Positions 7,012 to 13,110 of a stretch of 13,841 nt of DNA are shown piece after piece. Source of the stretch: Rhizobium sp. Q54 (lineage in GTDB: Bacteria; Pseudomonadota; Alphaproteobacteria; Rickettsiales; UBA1997). Each line of letters starts with the position of its first letter. Positions within the stretch are counted from its first letter, which is position 1. The stretch is from NCBI GenBank assembly GCA_945865855.1, contig CAMBES010000024.1, positions 1-13,841 on the forward strand. Direction: 5' to 3'. The notes beneath the pieces were generated by a model that saw only the letters and a program-made list of their open reading frames with translations, ran no database searches and was not told where the DNA came from. Made by a program: the position numbers and the translations under genes.

Positions 7012-8586
7012 ATGACTAAAAAACCTCGCATTTACCTTTACGACTCAACCCTCCGCGACGGCGCGCAAACTAGCACCGTCAACTTTAGCGTGCGCGACAA
7101 AGTTGAGATTGCTAAGAAGCTCGACATGCTTGGAATCGATTACATTGAAGGCGGCTGGCCCGGTGCAAATCCAACTGATGACGAATTTTTTGCTAATCTT
7201 CCTATTTTAAAAAAATCACGATTTACCGCTTTCGGCATGACGCGTCGCAACAACGCTTCGGCCTCTAACGACGAGGGTTTGAGTGCTCTTATTAATGCGA
7301 ATACCAAGTCGATTTGTATCGTCGGAAAATGTTGGGATTTTCACCTCACTCACGCACTAAATATTTCCGAAGAAGAAAATCAGAAAATGATTTCTGACTC
7401 AATTGCGCAAATCGTAAAAAAGAAAAAAGAAGCAATGTTCGACGCCGAACATTTTTTCGACGGCTACAAAGCAAATCCAAAATTTGCGCTGCGCACAATC
7501 AAAGCTGCCTACGAAGCTGGGGCTAGATGGATCGTACTTTGCGACACTAATGGAGGAACTTTGCCGAATGAAATTTCTAGGATCGTCAAAGAAATTACGA
7601 AGCATATTCCTGGCGAAAATCTTGGAATTCATTGTCACAACGACACTGGCAACGCAGTCGCCAACTCACTCGCTGCGGTTGAAGCAGGAGCAAGACAAAT
7701 TCAAGGAACTATTAACGGACTCGGCGAACGTTGCGGAAATGCAAACTTAATCACTCTCATTCCAACCTTAGTTTTGAAGCTCGGATTCGACATTGGCATT
7801 AATGAAAAACACTTAAAAAATCTCAGCAAAGTTTCTCATTTTCTCGATGATCTTTTAAATAAAGAGACTGACAAATTCGCACCTTACGTTGGTCTCTACG
7901 CCTTCGCACACAAGGGTGGGCTTCATGTTTCCGCTGTCGAAAAAAATCCGCAATGCTACGAACATGTCGCACCAGAAAAAGTTGGAAATCATCGTCAAAT
8001 AATGATCTCAGACCAAGCTGGCCGTTCCAATATTATTTCACGATTAAAAGAGATTGATATTGAGCTGCGCGAAGAAATTAAACCGAGTCAAATTTCTGCT
8101 TTAGTCAATCAAGTTAAGGAGCTCGAAGCGCAAGGTTATGCTTACGACTCAGCAGATGCGAGCTTCGAAATCCTCGCCAAAAAATCTCTCAGCACTGTTC
8201 CTAATTTTTTCGACTTGATTTCATTTCGCGTACTCGACGAACAAGGAAAACCGTCGGAAGCAACAATAAAAATTCGCGTCGGTAATAAAATTACAATGTC
8301 TGTCGCCGAAGGAAATGGACCTGTCAATGCCCTCGACAAAGCTTTACGCAAAAGCCTCGCGCGCAAATATCCGAGTTTAAAAAATGTGCGACTGACGGAT
8401 TACAAAGTTAGAATTTTGACACCGGCCGCAGGAACAAAAGCCCTCACCCGCGTGCAAATCGAATCTTCTGACGAGACTGGAAAAAAATGGTCCACAATCG
8501 GCGTCTCCGAGAACATAGTTGATGCCTCCTTCAGGGCGCTGCACGATTCGATTACTTATAAGTTGATGAATGAAATGACGCCCTAA
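7012..8586 (+). CDS. cimA: (R)-citramalate synthase
   Basis: CimA condenses pyruvate with acetyl-CoA to (R)-citramalate, the entry to a threonine-independent route to 2-oxobutyrate and isoleucine. The 524-residue protein has the HMGL-like TIM barrel with Ser-Thr-Leu-Arg-Asp-Gly-Ala-Gln at 12-19, Glu-Gly-Gly-Trp-Pro-Gly at 46-51, the metal-binding His-Cys-His-Asn-Asp at 207-211 and Gly-Thr-Ile-Asn-Gly-Leu-Gly-Glu-Arg-Cys-Gly-Asn at 232-243. A C-terminal LeuA-type dimer and allosteric domain follows from about 395. The Trp-Pro-Gly form of the N-terminus fits the citramalate synthase branch better than 2-isopropylmalate synthase or homocitrate synthase. The alternative is a related acyltransferase with another keto acid, which sequence alone cannot exclude. 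It starts 26 bp after mraY with no clear Shine-Dalgarno. Isoleucine, the usual end product, is the likely feedback inhibitor. Confidence 0.9.
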   Translation: MTKKPRIYLYDSTLRDGAQTSTVNFSVRDKVEIAKKLDMLGIDYIEGGWPGANPTDDEFFANLPILKKSRFTAFGMTRRNNASASNDEGLSALINANTKSICIVGKCWDFHLTHALNISEEENQKMISDSIAQIVKKKKEAMFDAEHFFDGYKANPKFALRTIKAAYEAGARWIVLCDTNGGTLPNEISRIVKEITKHIPGENLGIHCHNDTGNAVANSLAAVEAGARQIQGTINGLGERCGNANLITLIPTLVLKLGFDIGINEKHLKNLSKVSHFLDDLLNKETDKFAPYVGLYAFAHKGGLHVSAVEKNPQCYEHVAPEKVGNHRQIMISDQAGRSNIISRLKEIDIELREEIKPSQISALVNQVKELEAQGYAYDSADASFEILAKKSLSTVPNFFDLISFRVLDEQGKPSEATIKIRVGNKITMSVAEGNGPVNALDKALRKSLARKYPSLKNVRLTDYKVRILTPAAGTKALTRVQIESSDETGKKWSTIGVSENIVDASFRALHDSITYKLMNEMTP

Positions 8587-8702
8587 TATCAATCACGAAT
8601 TCTGCTTAGCACAAACCAAATAGGGAGAATGAGGTGATTTTCTAATTTACAAAGGCGCCGAGATCGATGCAGAAGATTTTGCGCCAGCATCTCTCGATCT
8701 AA

Positions 8703-10073
8703 TCATAGATTTAATTTCTTCCGCAGGTCTTCCCAATATTTAAGACGCTTCTGCAGATCTCGCTCAAATCCTCTTTCATTTGGCTCGTAAAATTTTTGAC
8801 GACCTAATTCTGCCGGGAAAAATTCCTGCCCGGAAAAACAATGTGGCGTGTCGTGATCATAAATGTAGCCGTCGCCAAATCCTTGCTCCTTCATCATTTT
8901 CGTTGGCGCGTTGAGAATATTTTTTGGCGGAGAAATTTGTGATGTGCGCGAAGCCGCGCTGATTGATGCTTTATGGGCTAAGTAAGAAGCATTCGATTTT
9001 GGCGCGGTGGCGCAATAAATGGTCGCATGAGATAAGGCGTAATCACCTTCGGGACTTCCCAAAAAATCGTAATTTTCTTTTGCTGCCATTACTTGCAGCA
9101 AAGCATTTGGATCAGCAAGGCCGATATCCTCTGTCGCGAAACGAGCAAGACGACGCAAGATGTAATAAATATCTTCTTTGGCTTCGAGCATTCTTGCCAA
9201 GTAATACAGGGCCGCATCGACATCAGAGCCGCGCAGAGATTTGTGAAAGGCGCTGATTAAATTAAAATGAAAATCACCTTTTTTATCAAAATGCGCGGCG
9301 CGCTTAGAAATTATTTTTAGCAATTTTTCAGCAGAAATTTTTTCTTTCGTCTCAAGTGAAAATAAAATTTCGCAACTATTCAGCAAATAACGCGCATCAC
9401 CGCAAGCCAGAGAAACCAGAGCTTCACGCCCATCATCAGTTAGCGGCAATTTCTTTTTTAAAACATTTTCTGCGCGTGCAAGAATTTTTGTGAGTGCTAC
9501 TTCGTCGAGAATTTTTAGCGTCACAACTTTGCAGCGCGAAAGCAGTGCGGCGTTGAGATGGAATGAGGGATTTTCTGTTGTCGTGCCAATCAAAGTGATC
9601 GCACCATCTTCGATTGCAGGAAGAAAAAGATCTTGCTGCGTTTTGTTGAAATGATGGATTTCGTCAATCATTAGAATTATTGACGAAAATCCCCGTCCCT
9701 CACCTCTCTTCTCCCTTAACTTCTCCTCCCCATTTTTTGAAGGAAGCAGCTCTTTTTGAAAAAGAGGGTAAAGTGAAGCGCCTGGTGATTTTCGACCAGC
9801 GCCTTCGATCACCTTCCTCACCTCCGCCACGCCAGAATTAATCGCTGAAAGCGCAACAAATTCCGCGTTAGAAATTTTTGCCAAAGATTTTGCGATAGTA
9901 GTTTTTCCAACTCCCGGCGGGCCCCAAAGAATCAGTGAGGGGATATTTTTACTCTCCATAATCAGCGACAAAATTCCTGAACCATCTCCATCTTGGCCAA
10001 AAAGATGATCTTGCCCAATCAACTCAGACAGGCTTTCGGGACGAATTAGATCGGCGAGTGGATGATTTTTCAT
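8703..10073 (-). CDS. rarA: Replication-associated recombination protein A (AAA+ ATPase)
   Basis: RarA (MgsA, the bacterial WRNIP1 homologue) is a clamp-loader-like AAA+ ATPase that acts at stalled replication forks and gaps with SSB. The 456-residue product begins Pro-Leu-Ala-Asp-Leu-Ile-Arg-Pro (5-12) with Ile-Gly-Gln-Asp-His-Leu (19-24), as the family does. That is why I start it at the ATG at 10073 rather than further upstream at 10181. Walker A is Gly-Pro-Pro-Gly-Val-Gly-Lys-Thr-Thr (51-59), Walker B Leu-Met-Ile-Asp-Glu-Ile-His (134-140), sensor 1 Gly-Thr-Thr-Thr-Glu-Asn-Pro-Ser-Phe (163-171), and the arginine finger Arg180. The tetramerisation and C-terminal domains run from about 265, with Glu-Asp-Ile-Gly-Leu-Ala (315-320) and Ser-Tyr-Leu-Ala (363-366). 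An insert of about 34 residues lies between Walker A and B. The gene is convergent with cimA. Confidence 0.94.
   Translation of the reverse strand: MKNHPLADLIRPESLSELIGQDHLFGQDGDGSGILSLIMESKNIPSLILWGPPGVGKTTIAKSLAKISNAEFVALSAINSGVAEVRKVIEGAGRKSPGASLYPLFQKELLPSKNGEEKLREKRGEGRGFSSIILMIDEIHHFNKTQQDLFLPAIEDGAITLIGTTTENPSFHLNAALLSRCKVVTLKILDEVALTKILARAENVLKKKLPLTDDGREALVSLACGDARYLLNSCEILFSLETKEKISAEKLLKIISKRAAHFDKKGDFHFNLISAFHKSLRGSDVDAALYYLARMLEAKEDIYYILRRLARFATEDIGLADPNALLQVMAAKENYDFLGSPEGDYALSHATIYCATAPKSNASYLAHKASISAASRTSQISPPKNILNAPTKMMKEQGFGDGYIYDHDTPHCFSGQEFFPAELGRQKFYEPNERGFERDLQKRLKYWEDLRKKLNL
9690..9791 (-). repeat. In-frame low-complexity insert in rarA
   Basis: The segment encodes RarA residues 95-128, placed between the Arg-Lys-Val-Ile-Glu helix (86-90) and Walker B, where relatives normally have only a few residues before Ile-Leu-Met-Ile-Asp-Glu-Ile-His. 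The encoded stretch is rich in Lys, Glu, Arg and Gly. On the plus strand 9690-9731 is almost all pyrimidine (42 bases with a TTAA and few other purines), and 9750-9766 is a 17-base near-perfect palindrome, CTCTTTTTGAAAAAGAG. Base composition differs sharply from the rest of the gene. It looks like a dispersed repeat that landed in frame at a tolerated surface loop. Borders are approximate. Confidence 0.6.
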
Positions 10074-10142
10074 TTTGACTAAATTCTTGACTAAGGCATT
10101 GACCAGCTTGATGTTCAAGCCATCAATCTTTTTTCTTAAAAC

Positions 10143-10412
10143 ATGCTTTCTGTAAATATCGGTGAAGCATTTCAAACACAAGATTCTCGACTTATCACAG
10201 CGAATTATTCACTACTTAAAAAAATTCAGAACTGATGGTGGGGTTGATTTGCTAAATTTAAATTCAGAAGACATCGAGAAGTTATTTCAACTTTCAAAAT
10301 TCACTCCGAACCATTCGAACTCGTTATTATGGCGCAGGCTGTAAATAATGAGATGGCGATTATTTCACCTGATAAAAAATTTGCTAATTACACAATGCGC
10401 GTATTTTTCTAA
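10143..10412 (+). pseudogene. Remnant of a Phd/VapC-like toxin-antitoxin pair
   Basis: No frame is intact here, yet two frames read like toxin-antitoxin fragments. From the ATG at 10143 the peptide begins Met-Leu-Ser-Val-Asn-Ile-Gly-Glu-Ala, as Phd-type antitoxins do, and stops at TGA 10233-10235. A second frame (GTG 10162 to TAA at 10342-10344) gives a segment like the middle of a PIN-domain toxin (Asp-Leu-Leu-Asn-Leu-Asn-Ser-Glu-Asp). After a one-base frame change near 10305, a third frame (10308-10412) ends Glu-Pro-Phe-Glu-Leu-Val-Ile-Met-Ala-Gln-Ala, then Ile-Ile-Ser-Pro-Asp-Lys-Lys-Phe-Ala-Asn-Tyr. That matches the closing part of VapC PIN toxins, usually written Asp-Pro-Phe-Asp-Arg-Leu-Leu-Ile-Ala-Gln-Ala. 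The whole is far shorter than a real pair, so large deletions are implied. The PIN tail is fairly convincing; the antitoxin end is weaker. Confidence 0.55.
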
Positions 10413-10441
10413 AAATAATTTCAACTTAAAAAAAGTTAAAC

Positions 10442-10759
10442 ATGACCAAAGAAACATCTGACAATTCTTTTACCCAAGACGTTCTTGATTCAAAACTTCC
10501 TGTACTTGTAGATTTTTGGGCACCTTGGTGTGGTCCATGCCGCCAACTTTCTCCGATTGTTGACGAAGTTGCGAAAGATTTCGCCGGCAAAATTGAAGTC
10601 TTCAAATGCAATGTTGACGAAAACCCTGAAGTGCCTTCTAAACATATGGTGCGAGGCATACCAACATTAATTCTTTTTAAAGACGGCAAAGTCGTCGACA
10701 CTAAAGTTGGCTCTCTTCCGAAGCCGGCTTTAATTGAGTGGATCAAAAAAAATGCTTAA
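10442..10759 (+). CDS. trxA: Thioredoxin
   Basis: A 105-residue cytosolic thioredoxin, the full usual length. It reduces protein disulfides and is recharged by thioredoxin reductase. The active site is Trp-Cys-Gly-Pro-Cys at 29-33 after Asp24 and Phe25-Trp26-Ala-Pro, with the cis-proline at Pro74 in Gly-Ile-Pro-Thr-Leu (72-76) and the closing Phe-Lys-Asp-Gly-Lys strand (79-83). There is no signal peptide. It stands alone, with the toxin-antitoxin relic upstream and a spacer containing inverted repeats downstream. No good Shine-Dalgarno is seen before the ATG; the leader is A-rich. Confidence 0.97.
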   Translation: MTKETSDNSFTQDVLDSKLPVLVDFWAPWCGPCRQLSPIVDEVAKDFAGKIEVFKCNVDENPEVPSKHMVRGIPTLILFKDGKVVDTKVGSLPKPALIEWIKKNA

Positions 10760-10778
10760 GACGTAACGACAAGAAGAG

Positions 10779-10810
10779 ATTTCAAAACAAAATATTTTCC
10801 TGTTTGAAAT
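10779..10810 (+). terminator. Weak hairpin after trxA, possible terminator
   Basis: ATTTCAAA (10779-10786) pairs with TTTGAAAT (10803-10810) across a 16-base loop, 20 bp after the trxA stop. The stem is A/T-rich and no clear T-run follows, so it would be a poor intrinsic terminator. Listed because of its position only. Confidence 0.2.
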
Positions 10811-10849
10811 TGCTATTTATGGCTAAGTCCATTTCTTACAAAAATCTAA

Positions 10850-10884
10850 GTCACAATGTTGCAAATTTTTTACTACATTGTGAC
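10850..10884. repeat. 10-bp inverted repeat between trxA and the GS-like gene
   Basis: GTCACAATGT (10850-10859) and ACATTGTGAC (10875-10884) are exact reverse complements with a 15-base A/T-rich spacer. A T-rich run (10893-10904) follows a few bases later, about 20-30 bp ahead of the next ATG. The repeat could be a transcription stop for trxA or a dimeric regulator site for the glutamine-synthetase-like gene. The sequence does not decide between them. Confidence 0.5.
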
Positions 10885-10924
10885 AGCAATGATTTTTTTA
10901 TTTTAGCGAGCAAATGATCGCGAC

Positions 10925-11773
10925 ATGATCAACAGCGAAATTTTAAAAAATTCTTGGGAATATTTTTGCAATTCCAACTCACTAGTTCCAAAAATTGGAT
11001 GTGAGTTAGAATTTTTTTTGCTTGGAGCGAGTGCGGATGAAGTTCTAAATTTTATCGCCGAATTGCAGCAGAAAAATTGGCAAGTCGAAAAAGAGCGCGG
11101 AGCCACACAGATTGAAATTAAAACTGATTTTACCGCTGATTTAGAAGCTCTTTGCATTGAGCTCGAGGAGAAAAAAATATTCATAAAAAACCTCGCCACA
11201 GAAAAAAATTTAATCGCCTCTTTTGCTGCTCAGCCATTTCTTGATGATTGTGGTAGCGCCTTGCAGTTCAACATCTCACTGCATGATTCAAGTGATAAAA
11301 ATGTTTTCGCAACTGACGAAAAAATCCTGCAAAATTCGATTAATTCCCTGCTTGTCTTCACCAACCAAATGCTGATTTTTTTTGCACCGAAAAAAGAAGA
11401 TTACTTACGCTTTTCGCGCGAGTTAAATCGTAAAATTTTTCAAAAAGGAAAGTTTCCCGCACCGGTAAATTTAAGCTTCGGAAATAACAATCGCACTTGC
11501 GCAATTCGGATCAAAAAAACAGAAAGTGGGAAAAGATTAGAATATCGCGTAGCTTGTGCCGACGCTAATCCACAGCTTTGTATTAGCGCATTACTTTTGG
11601 CTTTAAGTAAAAAATCTAAGCAAGAATTCATGCCAACTTTTGGCAATGCTTTTGAAGAAAAATTTCAGCTAAAAAATCTTTGTCAGAGTTTGGAAGAGGC
11701 TGAAGAGGAGTTTCGAAAAGATGAGAATTTTATTAGAGATTTTCTGGATCCTCGCCTGCACAAGAATGGCTAG
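10925..11773 (+). CDS. Glutamine-synthetase-like protein, catalytic domain only
   Basis: A 282-residue member of the glutamine synthetase (GS) catalytic-domain family; ordinary GS has about 450 or more residues. Visible GS features: Cys-Glu-Leu-Glu-Phe-Phe at 26-31 (metal glutamates Glu27 and Glu29), Glu57-x-Gly-x-x-Gln-x-Glu64 (metal and substrate glutamates), Asn-Asn-Arg190-Thr-x-Ala-Ile-Arg195, and Leu-Glu206-Tyr-Arg208 followed by Ala-Asp-Ala-Asn-Pro (211-215). Two departures stand out. The N-terminal beta-grasp domain, which completes the active site of the neighbouring subunit in GS, is absent, and the DNA upstream is not a hidden copy. The block that normally reads Gly-x-Gly-x-His-x-His-x-Ser-Leu is here Gly110-Ser-Ala-Leu-Gln-Phe-Asn-Ile-Ser-Leu119, so both histidines are gone. 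It may ligate glutamate to an amine other than ammonia, or be inactive. Canonical glutamine synthesis is unlikely. Confidence 0.8.
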   Translation: MINSEILKNSWEYFCNSNSLVPKIGCELEFFLLGASADEVLNFIAELQQKNWQVEKERGATQIEIKTDFTADLEALCIELEEKKIFIKNLATEKNLIASFAAQPFLDDCGSALQFNISLHDSSDKNVFATDEKILQNSINSLLVFTNQMLIFFAPKKEDYLRFSRELNRKIFQKGKFPAPVNLSFGNNNRTCAIRIKKTESGKRLEYRVACADANPQLCISALLLALSKKSKQEFMPTFGNAFEEKFQLKNLCQSLEEAEEEFRKDENFIRDFLDPRLHKNG

Positions 11774-11843
11774 GGCGATTGATTGCAGCTTCGCTTTATT
11801 CCTGACATGAGCCAAAAAAAGGGCGAGGTATTTATGAAGCAAA

Positions 11844-12956
11844 CTACTGTCTCAATCTCTCAACCACATTAACCGGCAGCAAAATAAAATAACGACCTTG
11901 CACAGAAGTGTAAGAGGCAAGCTCTTCTGCCCTTGGGCCGTAACCAAAAAATATGTCGCCGCGAATTGTTCCTTTAATTGCCGAGCCAGTATCCTGAGAA
12001 ATCAAGAGGTGATTATACTCCTCTTTCGATCCGTCTTTTTTTCTTAAATTTGTTTCGAGCCAAAGTGGCATGCCGTAAGGAATTATGTCACTGTCAACAG
12101 CAAGAGAGCGCTCTGCAGTAAGTGGCACACCCTGACCTCCAACAACATATTCACCTTCAGTGATTTTGAAGAAAATGTAAGCAGCGTTGATATTCATAGC
12201 CTCATCTGCTTTGTCCGGATTGTTTTTCAGCCAATTACGTATGGATTCAGAGTTCAACTGACTGCGATTTAGATATCCTTGATCAACCAGATAATTCGAA
12301 ATTCCACTAAATGGTTGGTTGTTACGTGCCGCAAAAGCAACGCGAATTTCCGCACCATCAGACAACTTAACTCGCCCAGATCCTTGAATATGCATGAAGA
12401 AAAGGTCGGTTTTATTATCGACGTAAAGAATCTCTAAGCCCTTGCCATTCAAGGCTCCAGATTCGATCTCGGCGCGACTTAAATAAGGCTCGGAAGTTAA
12501 ATCCTGTGGCTTGCCGTAGAGAGGATATTTGTATTTTTCGGTCTTAACTCTGCTGCCATTAAGTGAGGCTTCGTAATATCCGGTGAATAGTCCCGAACTT
12601 CTGCCCATACGAGTTTCCACAGCAAAAGGTCGAAACCAATTCTCAAAAAAATTCTTAGTTTGGCTGTTGCTCATGCTTTTAACGAGATCGGCAATATCAC
12701 ATACGTCGCGAAAATCTCCGACTTTAATATCCCCAATTTGCCCTCCAATCAGGCGCTTCTGTGGCATCTTGGCAAATTTGTTGCATGAATGAATCAAAGC
12801 CTGCAACGCTTTTTTATGATCATCATTTTCCCAATTATTCAGCTGCGAAAAATCAACCTGCGTAAGACGCACATCGCCCTTGCCGGTAATTGAAATTTGC
12901 TTCGAAAAAAGACAAGAAGAAAGAAAAAGAATTAGTGCTAGTGCTAGACGCGGCAT
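11844..12956 (-). CDS. mltA: Membrane-bound lytic murein transglycosylase A
   Basis: MltA cleaves the MurNAc-GlcNAc bond of peptidoglycan, forming 1,6-anhydro ends, and acts from the inner face of the outer membrane. The product has 370 residues from the ATG at 12956. It begins with a short hydrophobic signal ending Leu-Ser-Ser-Cys (12-15), a lipobox with Cys15 as the lipidated residue. An upstream TTG at 12989 would add 11 residues and give a longer n-region; I prefer the ATG, but this is open. MltA-domain blocks are Gly-Leu-Phe-Thr-Gly-Tyr-Tyr-Glu (122-129) and Phe-Met-His-Ile-Gln-Gly-Ser-Gly-Arg (187-195). The 3D domain follows with Tyr-Gly-Met-Pro-Leu-Trp-Leu (294-300), Gln-Asp-Thr-Gly-Ser-Ala-Ile-Lys-Gly (321-329) and Arg-Gly-Asp-Ile-Phe-Phe-Gly (332-338), holding the catalytic aspartate region. 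Confidence 0.95.
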   Translation of the reverse strand: MPRLALALILFLSSCLFSKQISITGKGDVRLTQVDFSQLNNWENDDHKKALQALIHSCNKFAKMPQKRLIGGQIGDIKVGDFRDVCDIADLVKSMSNSQTKNFFENWFRPFAVETRMGRSSGLFTGYYEASLNGSRVKTEKYKYPLYGKPQDLTSEPYLSRAEIESGALNGKGLEILYVDNKTDLFFMHIQGSGRVKLSDGAEIRVAFAARNNQPFSGISNYLVDQGYLNRSQLNSESIRNWLKNNPDKADEAMNINAAYIFFKITEGEYVVGGQGVPLTAERSLAVDSDIIPYGMPLWLETNLRKKDGSKEEYNHLLISQDTGSAIKGTIRGDIFFGYGPRAEELASYTSVQGRYFILLPVNVVERLRQ

Positions 12957-13044
12957 GTTTAGATTTTTACTTAAAAAGAGGAGTCGCAAATCTAGTTTCT
13001 TTTGAACAGAGATGAATCAAAAGCTCGGGACTTAGAGTGAGGTT

Positions 13045-13068
13045 GGGGGTTAATTTAGAAACACCCCC
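13045..13068. repeat. G/C-armed short hairpin between mltA and the LamG gene
   Basis: GGGGGT (13045-13050) and ACCCCC (13063-13068) are exact reverse complements with a 12-base A/T-rich loop, in the 154-bp gap downstream of the LamG-like gene and upstream of mltA. On the minus strand it could act as a weak stop for the LamG-like gene, but no T-run follows it. Confidence 0.35.
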
Positions 13069-13110
13069 TAGCTAAAAATTTCTAGCCCACTTACTCATGA
13101 ACTTTTCCAA

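Noticed and set aside
8142..8592. Minus-strand ORFs opposite the 3' end of cimA
   Set aside because: They are antisense shadows of the LeuA-type C-terminal domain, with Arg/Ser-rich translations and no recognisable fold.
10074..10181. 36-residue N-terminal extension of RarA
   Set aside because: RarA similarity begins at the ATG at 10073. The extension is Lys/Leu-rich, unlike the family, and lies antisense to the toxin-antitoxin relic.
10426..10746. 106-residue minus-strand ORF opposite trxA
   Set aside because: It mirrors the thioredoxin gene, whose motifs are unmistakable, and has no family features of its own.
10850..10884. CRP/FNR-type operator
   Set aside because: The TGTGA/TCACA halves face the wrong way and are spaced too far apart for the usual 6-base or 4-base gap.
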